The notes beneath the pieces are model-generated. The model was given only the letters and a program-made list of their open reading frames with translations. It made no database searches and had not been told where the DNA came from. From positions 1-64,000 of the forward strand of contig NZ_RCCS01000004.1 in assembly GCF_003664185.1 (NCBI RefSeq): DNA of 64,000 nucleotides, in the 5' to 3' direction. This document shows positions 45,566 to 53,405 of this stretch, piece by piece. Source of the stretch: Tenacibaculum discolor (GTDB taxonomy: Bacteria > Bacteroidota > Bacteroidia > Flavobacteriales > Flavobacteriaceae). The stretch's first letter is position 1, and each line of letters starts with the position of its first letter. The position numbers and the translations under genes were made by a program.

Positions 45566-46426
45566 TTAATCGACTGCTTTTAAGCTTAAATCCATATTAT
45601 ATACTGAATGTGTTAAGGCTCCAGACGAAATAAAATCAACACCACACTCTGCATACTCTCTAATAGTCTTTTCGTTAATTCCTCCAGAAGATTCTGTTAA
45701 ACAAGTATCTCCTATCATTGCTACCGCCTTTCGGGTATCTTCATAGTTAAAATTATCTATCAAAATTCTATACACCCCTTCGTTTTGTAAAATTTCTTCA
45801 ATTTCTTCTAAACTGCGTGCTTCCACAATAATTTTAATATCTAGTCCTTTTTCCGCTAGGTATTTCTTAGTCTTGGTTATTGCTTGTGTTATTCCACCTG
45901 CAAAATCGATATGATTATCTTTAATCATTACCATATCGTATAAGGCAAATCGATGGTTTTCTCCACCCCCTATTTTTACTGCCCATTTTTCTAAAGCACG
46001 GATTCCTGGTGTTGTTTTACGAGTGTCTAACACCTTAGTTTTTGTTCCTTCTAACAGATCTGCAAAAAACTTGGTTTTGGTTGCTATAGCACTCATACGT
46101 TGCATGGCATTTAGCACCAAACGTTCTGCCATTAATATGGATTGTGATTTTCCTGATACGTAAAAAACAATATCTCCATACTTTACTTTTTCTCCATCAT
46201 TTATTAAGGTTTCTACTTCTAATTCTGGGTCAACATAATTAAACACCATTTTAGCAAATTCTACCCCAGCAATTACTCCTTCGTCTTTTACTAATAGCTT
46301 TGCTTTACCTTTTGCATCGGCAGGAATACATGATAATGAGGTATGATCTCCGTCTCCTATATCTTCTCTAATAGCATTGGCTATAATTAAATCTAACTCT
46401 TTATTAAATTGTTCTTTTGAAATCAT
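45566..46426 (-). CDS. nadC: Nicotinate-nucleotide diphosphorylase (carboxylating)
   Basis: A 286-residue enzyme converting quinolinate and PRPP to nicotinate mononucleotide in de novo NAD synthesis. Conserved stretches: REDIGDGDHTS, LNAMQRMSAIATKT, DTRKTTPGIRALEKWAVKIG, GGENHRFALYDMVMIKDNHI and ESSGGINEKTIREYAECGVD. The length is standard. nadA and nadB are not in this window. Confidence 0.97.
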   Translation of the reverse strand: MISKEQFNKELDLIIANAIREDIGDGDHTSLSCIPADAKGKAKLLVKDEGVIAGVEFAKMVFNYVDPELEVETLINDGEKVKYGDIVFYVSGKSQSILMAERLVLNAMQRMSAIATKTKFFADLLEGTKTKVLDTRKTTPGIRALEKWAVKIGGGENHRFALYDMVMIKDNHIDFAGGITQAITKTKKYLAEKGLDIKIIVEARSLEEIEEILQNEGVYRILIDNFNYEDTRKAVAMIGDTCLTESSGGINEKTIREYAECGVDFISSGALTHSVYNMDLSLKAVD

Positions 46427-46788
46427 AGTTTTGAATTATTGACGTAAAAATACAACTATTTTTAGTTCTCCGTTTTTAGTTATTGGTTTATTGTTTGATA
46501 ATTTTTATCACTCCTTTGCTAACAAAGTTCTACAACTTCTACAGTTTTTTTCTAATGTTTAATAGCTTTATAATTATTAAAATGATTCTTGTTTTTGGGG
46601 CTAATAGGGTTGCCTTTATTAAAAAAAACTGAGAGCTATTACTTACTATTTAACACTCTTGGTTAAAATACTTGCTTTTACGGTATGCTTTATATGGTTA
46701 TTGACTGTTTTTTTATACTTTGCTGTTAAAAACCTAATTTTTATAACGAGAAACTTACTTTTTCTTCGCTTTTAACTACTTAAATACT
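46427..46788. other. Gene-free AT-rich intergenic region
   Basis: No convincing gene is present in these 362 bases. Poly-T tracts abound, and ATACTTTG at 46715-46722 is one base-pair step away from a -7 element and could serve the oxygenase gene at 46789. No RNA structure was recognised. Confidence 0.5.
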
Positions 46789-47376
46789 ATGGCAATAAAC
46801 TATCCTTTTGGTCTTCCGTTGAAACATAATTTTGCTGAATTTGTGCATTATAATGGGTTATTTCTTCCGCATGAAACGGAACGAATTCTTAATTTATGGG
46901 ATGATAATGAAAAAATTAAAGCTACGCTGAGCGGAGCAGATACTTATGATGATGAGCTTCGAAAAAGTGATGTGATGTTTATTGATAATACTCCTGAAAA
47001 CGAATGGATTTACAACCGATTGGCTGGTTTGGCTATTAAGTGTAATAACGAACGGTATTGGTTTGATTTATTGGGGTTTCATAATTGTTTGCAATTGGCT
47101 AGCTATACTGAGGGTGATTTTTTTGATTGGCATTTAGATTTTGGTGCTGGTGAAATTTCTGATAGAAAGTTGAGTATTTCTATGCAGTTATCTGACCCAG
47201 ATGAGTATGAAGGTGGTGATTTACAGTTTATGTTTAATCAGAAAATTGTAAGTGCTCCTAGAGAGAAAGGTACCATCATTGTTTTTCCTTCTTTTATGAT
47301 GCATCGTGTTACTCCTATTACCAAAGGGGTTCGTAAATCTATTGTTGGTTGGGTTGCAGGACCTCCGTATAGGTAG
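46789..47376 (+). CDS. 2-oxoglutarate/Fe(II)-dependent oxygenase (PKHD-type)
   Basis: A 195-residue double-stranded beta-helix protein. The metal site is HLDFGAGEISDRKLSISMQL (HxD) with the distal His in FPSFMMHRVTPITKGVRKSI, where the Arg anchors 2-oxoglutarate. EYEGGDLQF is typical of prolyl-4-hydroxylase-like PKHD enzymes. The substrate is unknown. It is the last core-like gene before the accessory region. Confidence 0.88.
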   Translation: MAINYPFGLPLKHNFAEFVHYNGLFLPHETERILNLWDDNEKIKATLSGADTYDDELRKSDVMFIDNTPENEWIYNRLAGLAIKCNNERYWFDLLGFHNCLQLASYTEGDFFDWHLDFGAGEISDRKLSISMQLSDPDEYEGGDLQFMFNQKIVSAPREKGTIIVFPSFMMHRVTPITKGVRKSIVGWVAGPPYR

Positions 47377-47508
47377 TGGTTAGTTTTTAGTTTTTAGTTC
47401 TTAGTTTTTAATGCTTAGTTGTTAATTCTTGGGAGTTAGCGATTTATTTCTATGCAAAGTTCTTATGATGTTACGGCAGTTGCCTTTGATAAAAAGGTCT
47501 GTGCCGTA

Positions 47509-47886
47509 GTGTTAACGGAGCATGCCGTGATGTTAGCGACCCGTGCCGCGGTGTCTGCGGAGCATGCCGTGATATTAGCGACCCATGCCGTGGTGTCTGC
47601 GGAGCATGCCGTGATATCAGCGACCCGTGCCGCAGTGTCTGCGGAGCATGCCGTGATATCAGCGACCCGTGCCGTAGTGTCTTCGGAGCACGCCGTGATA
47701 TCAGCGACCCGTGCCGCGGTGTCTGCGGAGCATGCCGTGATATTAGCGACCCGTGCCGTAGTGTCTTCGGAGCATGCCGTGATATTAGCGACCCGTGCCG
47801 TAGTGTCTTCGGAGCATGCCGTGATATCAGCGACCCATGCCGCGGTGTCTGCGGAGCACGCCGTGATATCAGCGACCTTGACTACT
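47509..47886. repeat. GC-rich tandem array, nine 42-bp units
   Basis: Nine head-to-tail 42-bp units in perfect phase, with a degenerate unit before them (47467-47508). The unit runs GTGTCTGCGGAGCATGCCGT, then GATATCAGCGACCCGTGCCG plus two variable bases, and contains the 6-bp palindromes GCATGC, GATATC and often CCGCGG. One typical unit is 64% G+C in an otherwise AT-rich region. Units differ at about seven positions. Variants GTA and TCTTCG across unit joins travel together. One frame on each strand is open throughout, but changes alter residues in both, so coding is not supported. The rest of 47377-48034 is T-rich spacer with no gene. Confidence 0.92.
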
Positions 47887-48034
47887 ACATCTAAAATCGT
47901 TAATGACACCTAAAACTACTTTTATTACTTTAATAATTGAGCTTATGGGATTCCGTAAGAAAATTAAATTATTATTATTAAGTTCGTAGGAATATAAACA
48001 AACATAAAATACAATCATAAACCTACCAAAATGG

Positions 48035-48079
48035 TTGTATAACGATGTATTATACATCTATATAAACAAGTTGGCGGTA
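48035..48079 (+). other. attC-like site c (5' side of the AAA-DUF4435 cassette)
   Basis: R''-like TTGTATAAC (48035-48043) is followed by short self-complementary GATGTATTATACATC (48044-48058) and R'-like GTTGGCGGTA (48070-48079), 14 bases before the next ATG. GTTGGCGGTA is perfectly complementary to TACCGCCAAC at 49873-49882 on the far side of the gene. Confidence 0.55.
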
Positions 48080-48092
48080 ATTAAAAAAACAC

Positions 48093-49871
48093 ATGAGTCT
48101 TAAAGTAAATATTAGTCAAAAACATAAATCAGTTGAACCACCATGTTCGTTTGAGTTACCTGTATTCTCTGTTTTAACGGGTAAGAATGGAAGTGGTAAA
48201 ACTCATCTGTTGGAAGCTATGGCAAACAAGCAAAAATCTACAGTAGAAGTTAATGGCTCAACAACACAAAATATAAGGTATATTCCATTCAACGGTTTAA
48301 ATCCTAAAATCCAAGAAAATTGTGACCCAAATACTATTTCTCAACATATCAAAGATGTTTGGACAAGATTTACCGGCCATTTGCAAAATGCAAAAAGAAG
48401 AAATAGAAATAACATAGGTGAAATTAACCGTCTTTTTAATGATGTTAATGCCACCAACTTTTTGAACAAAACAATCAAGGACAGCGGAAAGAATTATGAG
48501 GAATTAACAGAGGACGATTTTGCTGATAGTTTTGATATTTCATTTATGGGGCAAAATGATTTTTTCACTGCTCAATTCGCTTTAATTTTTAAAAATTACC
48601 ACAAAAGACAAGAAGAAAATAATATAAACGAATATTATCAATCAAAAGGTAAACCAATTACTAAACCTGTTTTGACAGAAGAGGAGTTTATAAAGAAATA
48701 TGGTGAGCCACCTTGGGATTTTGTGAATAAAATTTTAGATGAAACTACGATTCCATATCAAGTAAACAATCCATTAAACGATAGACTTGATTCAAGTTTT
48801 ACATTCAAATTAAAAGATAAAGTTCATGGATTTGAAATAAGTTCAGCTGATTTATCTACAGGTGAAAAGGTCTTAATGTCTTTGGCTTTAGCGATTTATA
48901 ACACAGGTGGCGATTTAGGAAAACCAGATGTTCTACTAATTGATGAACCTGATGCTGGTTTACATCCTTCTATGTCAAAAATGATGGTAAGAATTCTTAA
49001 GGAAAATATTGTAGAGCAAAATAAAATTCCTACCGTAATATCTACTCATTCACCAACTACTGTAATTTCCAGTGAAGGTTTGTCAATATATCAGCTTATT
49101 AGAGGGAATAATAGTCCTACTAAAATACCAGTTCAAGAAGCAGTCGAAATTCTTTCGTCAGATATACCATTCTTGAGAATATCAACTGAAAAAAGAAGAC
49201 AGGTGTTCGTTGAAAGTAAATATGACGTAACCTATTATGAACTTTTAATGAATATTTATGGACGTCTAGTTTCCTTTGCTTCTGAACCTATATTCATTCC
49301 TGCTCGTACTTCTAATGGTTCAAATTGCACAGATGTTATTGAAGTGGTGAAAAATTTATACTCAAACGGTAATGACCAAATTTATGGGATAATTGATTGG
49401 GATTTATCTAATACTTCCGCTGACCGAATAATAGTATTAGGTAAAAATGATAGATATGCTATCGAAAATTACTTATTAGACCCACTTCTTATGGGATTAT
49501 TGACTATCCGTGAAAACAAAATTCCAATTACTGATTTCACAGGATTAAGCATTTCGACATATTCACAGGTGATAAGTTTAACTCAATCTGATGCTCAAAT
49601 TATAATTGATAAAGTTTTGAATGATTTAAATCTACAATCTGCTAATAGAATTAAGTATAAGACATTTAATGGATGGGAATTGGAAATAACAAAAGAGTTT
49701 AATCAACATCAAGGTCACGATTTAGAAACTTTATATAAATCAAAATTTCCGTTTTTAAACTCTTATCAAAGAGAAGACGCATTAAAAAAGGATGTCATTG
49801 AAAAAGTAATTAATGACCATCCAAACTATGCACCTATTGAATTGAGTGACATTATAATGAAAATAAAATAA
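48093..49871 (+). CDS. AAA ATPase with DUF4435/TOPRIM-like C-terminus, candidate single-chain PARIS-type defence protein
   Basis: This 592-residue protein has an ABC/SMC-like AAA domain with Walker A GKNGSGKT (30-37), a long helical insert (about 90-230), a signature-like DLSTGEKVLMSLALAIY, Walker B VLLIDEPDAGLHPS and switch VISTHSPTT. From about residue 370 a DUF4435-like region follows: VFVESKYDVTYYELL, GIIDWDLS (about 432) and RYAIENYLLDPL (about 455), with the acidic residues expected of a TOPRIM-type fold. PARIS systems pair an AAA15 ATPase (AriA) with a DUF4435 protein (AriB), and fused forms are known; this could be one. An OLD-like role is the alternative. The gene is a cassette between attC-like sites. 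Confidence 0.68.
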   Translation: MSLKVNISQKHKSVEPPCSFELPVFSVLTGKNGSGKTHLLEAMANKQKSTVEVNGSTTQNIRYIPFNGLNPKIQENCDPNTISQHIKDVWTRFTGHLQNAKRRNRNNIGEINRLFNDVNATNFLNKTIKDSGKNYEELTEDDFADSFDISFMGQNDFFTAQFALIFKNYHKRQEENNINEYYQSKGKPITKPVLTEEEFIKKYGEPPWDFVNKILDETTIPYQVNNPLNDRLDSSFTFKLKDKVHGFEISSADLSTGEKVLMSLALAIYNTGGDLGKPDVLLIDEPDAGLHPSMSKMMVRILKENIVEQNKIPTVISTHSPTTVISSEGLSIYQLIRGNNSPTKIPVQEAVEILSSDIPFLRISTEKRRQVFVESKYDVTYYELLMNIYGRLVSFASEPIFIPARTSNGSNCTDVIEVVKNLYSNGNDQIYGIIDWDLSNTSADRIIVLGKNDRYAIENYLLDPLLMGLLTIRENKIPITDFTGLSISTYSQVISLTQSDAQIIIDKVLNDLNLQSANRIKYKTFNGWELEITKEFNQHQGHDLETLYKSKFPFLNSYQREDALKKDVIEKVINDHPNYAPIELSDIIMKIK

Positions 49872-49872
49872 C

Positions 49873-50009
49873 TACCGCCAACAACGTATATAAAAAATAG
49901 CGGTTCTTGTGCCTAAACGAAAGATAAATAATAAAATAAAGGTCAGTAATAAACCGATAAGTTAGTGCATAAAAACCCGCTACTTTTCATATACAAGACC
50001 GTTAGCAAA
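49873..50009 (+). other. attC-like site d, between two cassettes
   Basis: R''-like TACCGCCAAC (49873-49882) and R'-like GTTAGCAAA (50001-50009) enclose an inverted repeat: GTATATAAAAAATAGCGG (49886-49903) pairs with CCGCTACTTTTCATATAC (49977-49994) at 16 of 18 positions. The left core matches the 5' core of the gene before it, and the right core matches the 3' core of the gene after it. Confidence 0.65.
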
Positions 50010-50019
50010 AATTAGATAA

Positions 50020-50562
50020 ATGAGCATAAATATTCCTGATAAAATATACAAACTATTAGTTCTAATTGGATTAATAATAGCTGGATACTCAACAATCTCT
50101 ATCACTAATTTATACTCGGACTATTCTTTAAGAATATCAGAATTAAGTAGCGAAGAAATATCTACAAAAGGTAAATTACTATCAGATGTTTATGACAACA
50201 TAAAACTCCGTCTTTCTATTTCTTCAGTAGTTGGAACAATAATTTTCTTTGCTGGTTTAATAGGATGGTATAGGGATAAAAAACACATAAAACAAACCGA
50301 TAGAACTTATGAATCATGTCAAAGTTGTGGTAAAACTTTTTCAAGTATAAGAAATTATGGAACAAACAAAGACGGTACGCACAATCTTGGGCTTTGTATT
50401 GAATGTTATGACAATGGAGAATTTACCAATCCGAACCTAAAACTGACTGATTTAATTGAAGAAGCATATGATAAGGGCTATGAAGATAAAAACACTTGGG
50501 TTTATGAAAAACTTGAAAAAAGATTAAAGGGTTTAGATAGATGGAAGTCGCATGAATATTAA
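50020..50562 (+). CDS. Membrane protein with a putative zinc ribbon (cassette-borne)
   Basis: A 180-residue protein with two transmembrane helices (about 11-30 and 72-90) around an extracytoplasmic segment. The cytosolic part holds a zinc-ribbon module, CQSCGKTF then GTNKDGTHNLGLCIECYDNG, close to the zf-ribbon_2 pattern (CQSCGM...GTNADGS...CxYCY). The C-terminus (DLIEEAYDKGYEDKN) is helical. The function is unknown. Perfectly complementary GTTAGCAAA/TTTGCTAAC cores flank the gene, marking it as a cassette. Confidence 0.75.
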   Translation: MSINIPDKIYKLLVLIGLIIAGYSTISITNLYSDYSLRISELSSEEISTKGKLLSDVYDNIKLRLSISSVVGTIIFFAGLIGWYRDKKHIKQTDRTYESCQSCGKTFSSIRNYGTNKDGTHNLGLCIECYDNGEFTNPNLKLTDLIEEAYDKGYEDKNTWVYEKLEKRLKGLDRWKSHEY

Positions 50563-50567
50563 CAACG

Positions 50568-50620
50568 TTTGCTAACAAGGTGTATAATTAATTGCGGCTG
50601 AATTTCCTCTGCGAAAATTA
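50568..50620 (+). other. attC-like site e, right half missing
   Basis: R''-like TTTGCTAAC (50568-50576) and left arm GTGTATAATTAATTGCGG (50580-50597) resemble site b closely, including the downstream CGAAAATT. No complementary right arm or GTT core follows up to 50791, so the site was probably cut by arrival or decay of the element to its right. Confidence 0.5.
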
Positions 50621-50646
50621 AAAAACCCTTATTTATAAGGGGTTTT
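50621..50646 (+). terminator. Terminator-like hairpin
   Basis: AAAACCCTTAT (50622-50632) pairs with ATAAGGGGTTTT (50635-50646) with one bulged G. Confidence 0.55.
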
Positions 50647-50655
50647 AGTTAAAAA

Positions 50656-50675
50656 GGCAACAATAAGGCAACAAA
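50656..50675 (+). repeat. Direct repeat of GGCAACAA
   Basis: GGCAACAA occurs at 50656-50663 and 50668-50675, 12 bases apart. Two further copies in opposite orientation lie 10 bases apart at 51547-51564, at the end of the mobile-element gene. They could be recombinase binding sites of the decayed element. Confidence 0.35.
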
Positions 50676-50745
50676 TATTTGATTATAAGAACTAATCAAA
50701 GGAAAGAAATAATAGATAAAATTAAGAACTTATTAAACGATAAAA

Positions 50746-50774
50746 ATAAAACCGTTCGTGTAGAACGGTTTTAT
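50746..50774. terminator. Terminator of the DUF6266 gene
   Basis: Perfect stem ATAAAACCGTTC (50746-50757) with its complement (50763-50774) and a 5-nt loop, 18 bases after the DUF6266 gene on the minus strand. Confidence 0.8.
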
Positions 50775-50791
50775 AATTTAAACATCAACCG

Positions 50792-51433
50792 TTAATTAGC
50801 TGTTCCAGAGCCTAAATAAACGCTGTTTGAGACGATACTACCATCAGCAGTAATAAATGCCATAAAAAGCTCAACAGTATCACCTGCATAGGTACTTGGA
50901 ATTGTAATGATTTGAGATCCTACAGTTCTATCAGCACCATCAAGAATATACATTGATTCTTTTTTACTTGGATTGTAAACTAAAATCATTGCTTTATCAG
51001 TTGCATTTGCATTACCTTCAGCAGAGTTATCATCCCAAGTAAATTCTACTTGTCCCGCAGTTGCTAAATCTGTTGCAGGGTTCAATGCTCCAGATAGATT
51101 ACCTCTACTTAATAAAGCTAAAGAATAATCTACAGTAAAGTTTGGTGCAGCTCCTGTAATCGCATTATTCAATACATAAGACATTGCTGCATTAAACTCT
51201 GTTTTTTGCACAGCATAAGATTTATACCCTTTCTTAATAAAACCTAAATTCGGTTGAAGATACTCCAAAGTAACAGTAAACTTGTTTCTTTGGTTAACTT
51301 GTCCTTCTGTTCGTGGATTTGCCACATTTGAAGGCTTAATTCTCAAATAGTCAATACCTTTCCAAGAAGCACCAACTACGTTTCCTACTTTACCTGATAC
51401 ACCGCCCAGGATTCCTTGTGAAATAACACCCAT
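50792..51433 (-). CDS. DUF6266-family protein
   Basis: A 213-residue protein whose start GVISQGILGGVSGKVGNVVG then ASWKGIDYLRIKPSNV is the DUF6266 signature. The rest is beta-rich with VEFTWDDNSAEGNANATDKAMI, resembling structural proteins. These proteins are common beside integrative elements of Bacteroidota; their role is not established, though a virion or envelope structural part is conceivable. A strong hairpin terminator follows. Confidence 0.82.
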   Translation of the reverse strand: MGVISQGILGGVSGKVGNVVGASWKGIDYLRIKPSNVANPRTEGQVNQRNKFTVTLEYLQPNLGFIKKGYKSYAVQKTEFNAAMSYVLNNAITGAAPNFTVDYSLALLSRGNLSGALNPATDLATAGQVEFTWDDNSAEGNANATDKAMILVYNPSKKESMYILDGADRTVGSQIITIPSTYAGDTVELFMAFITADGSIVSNSVYLGSGTAN

Positions 51434-51521
51434 TGTATATAAAATTTAAAATTAATACTTGTTCGAAGTTGGTACGGACTTGGTACGGTCTTTAACCAAC
51501 ACAAGTAATTTATGGCGAATA

Positions 51522-51995
51522 CTATGCTAATAGATTGATTTGGTTTTTGTTGCCCTTTGTTGCCCGATTTTGCTTTTTAGAAAATAGATTTTGTATGTAT
51601 GACACCTTTAAATCTGCCATTTTTGAAATTACTTTTTGAAGTTGAGCTTCTTTTTTACAAATTGCTGACACTATATTAATATGCTTTTGTAACTCAAATT
51701 CATCATTTAACAACGAGGTGTAACTATTATTTAAGGTGTTTCTACAATCATCTATTGAGATAAACGGAATAACACTCCCTTTTAAATAATAAGCATAAAA
51801 ACCGCCTATTTGCAACATCATTGATAAATGGTAAAGGGTTTGTTTATCTTCCTCGGTTGATGTAGATACAACAAAACAATTAGGACAAGGATTTATTAAA
51901 GGCTTTCCGCTGTTTTGCCCTTTGTTCAGGATAAAAAAATGAGGTTGCGAGTAGATTCTTCCGATTTGGTGTGTTTTCAGTTCAAAAGTTGACAT
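51522..51995 (-). CDS. Mobile-element-associated hypothetical protein (DUF6943-like)
   Basis: A 157-residue protein: HQIGRIYSQPHFFILNKGQN and SGKPLINPCPNCFVVS, with helical C-terminal half LQKHINIVSAICKKEAQLQK. I recall such proteins next to DUF6266 genes in integrative elements of flavobacteria, but the family number is from memory. CPNC may bind a metal. No enzyme motif is visible. Confidence 0.55.
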   Translation of the reverse strand: MSTFELKTHQIGRIYSQPHFFILNKGQNSGKPLINPCPNCFVVSTSTEEDKQTLYHLSMMLQIGGFYAYYLKGSVIPFISIDDCRNTLNNSYTSLLNDEFELQKHINIVSAICKKEAQLQKVISKMADLKVSYIQNLFSKKQNRATKGNKNQINLLA

Positions 51996-52241
51996 AGCTA
52001 TCCAATTTAAAATTGCTTCGCTACGCTTCGCACCATTATTTTTTTAAAAGAAAAACAATAAAAAAAGAAAGCCTAATACTCTTGTGGCGTGGATAAGGCT
52101 GTCAAGGTTTTTGGATAAAAGTTTTTTTAGATTAATTGTTTAATGATTGTGAAAAATGCTTTTGAAAAAAGTTTTATTCAAAACCCGTAGGGCTTGACCT
52201 TTATAGCCTTGCGCGTTGGCTGTGGTAGCCACATATATTTG

Positions 52242-52537
52242 CTACCTTTTTTTATTTATTGACTGTTCTTCTAAAACATCTAAAATATCTTGTTTTTTGT
52301 ATAAGATTCTGTTGCCCATACGAATTGGGTTTAAAATACCGTGTTTATTCCAAGAGTGTATTGTTACCAAACTGATTCTTAAATATTCGGCGACTTCTTG
52401 TCTTGTTAGTTATTCATCATTTTTTGATTTTGATAGTTCTTTATTGTAATCTTCAATTTTAACAATAATTTATCTGCTACCTTATCCGCTAATTCATCAA
52501 CTGTGACTTCTGTAATTTGGATTGTTTTTGTAATCAT
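52242..52537 (-). pseudogene. Broken excisionase-type helix-turn-helix gene
   Basis: Starting at ATG 52537 the minus strand encodes ITKTIQITEVTVDELADKVA then DKLLLK. Near 52456-52460 the frame shifts by one base in an A-run, continuing IEDYNKELSKSKNDE, then a TAA (complement of 52410-52412) where Tyr is expected. It then resumes LTRQEVAEYLRISLVTIHSW then NKHGILNPIRMGNRILYKKQ to a TAG at 52242. This is an HTH_17/excisionase-like protein of about 98 residues inactivated by a frameshift and a nonsense change. Confidence 0.75.
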
Positions 52538-53405
52538 ATTGAAATGTATTTAATTTATTGAACAACACTTTTTGGGGCATAAACTCTTAAAAAAATAGGT
52601 TTTTGATAAGTTGTGCGATGGATGAAGCGATTGTATAGGTAGCGTTTTAAATAGTTGTTTGATATAACAGCATTTAAACAAGCTACTTATACAGGACTAT
52701 AAGTCAATAGCTTTCTGTTTTTTTGAGGAACGAGAAAAAGCAATATGCTATGGCGTATTACTAAATTTTATTAACCTATTTTTTTATAACCGCTGACTTG
52801 GGTGGTGGGGAAAAGTGGACTATTATATTTGTTAACGAAATGAAACAAACAAAGACTTGAGGAAAGGAATACTTGGACTTAACGATAGTTTTGTGCAGCT
52901 TGAATGAGATAACGAATATTATTAACAATTAACGTAAACCTTAAAATGTACAGATGTTTTATGTTAGTTCAAAATGTTGTTATATGTTCGGATGTGAGCA
53001 TTGGAATAGCGGATATTTTACATAATACCAGTTATAGCTACAAAATGCATTTACACTGCGTTAGCAAACCTTTGAAAAGTGCCGTTTGCTACTATAACTT
53101 GTATTATGTAAACATAGCTTTGGGTAGTTTTTGGTGTGCGCATTGGCAACAGCTCTTTGCTTTTTTGTTATACTAATAAAAAGCATTAGCCAATTAAACA
53201 AAATAAGCAATGTGCTGTGTGAGGGTTGGCAATCAAAAACTACAAGCGCGTTGGATAGCGGAACAAAACAAAAGACAGAGGATTTTGAGCTTTAACAAGG
53301 CTCAAGCTAAGGCAAGCGAAAAAACTGGGTTTTGTTTTGTGGGGACTAATTTAGCTTTATCCAATAGGAATAATAAATAAAATTCATACCACATTAAAAC
53401 AATTA
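52538..53405. other. Gene-free remnant region right of the decayed element
   Basis: No convincing gene is present. Base composition is patchy, with GC-richer segments such as 53221-53345. It contains the nested inverted repeat at 53019-53110. No integrase, relaxase or transposase fragment was recognised. The gap 51996-52241 is likewise empty. Confidence 0.5.
53019..53110. repeat. Nested inverted repeat
   Basis: Outer arms TACATAATACCAGTTATAG (53019-53037) and its complement (53092-53110) match at 18 of 19 positions. Inside, TAGCAAAC (53062-53069) pairs perfectly with GTTTGCTA (53084-53091). The inner left arm lies in GTTAGCAAAC, the same core as attC-like site d. Confidence 0.75.

Noticed and set aside
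47509..47886. CRISPR array
   Set aside because: Units are directly contiguous with no unique spacers, and no cas genes are present.
47452..47913. A 153-residue reading frame (plus) and a 148-residue frame (minus) across the 42-bp repeats
   Set aside because: Both are by-products of a 42-bp period with no stops. Unit differences change residues in both frames, and neither has a credible leader or family.
48035..50620. A standard integron
   Set aside because: No intI-like gene or attI is visible, and the cores do not fit GTTRRRY; the sites are therefore called attC-like only.
52946..53176. A 76-residue plus-strand reading frame
   Set aside because: It spans the nested inverted repeat, has odd composition (many Cys, Tyr and His), no leader and no recognisable family.
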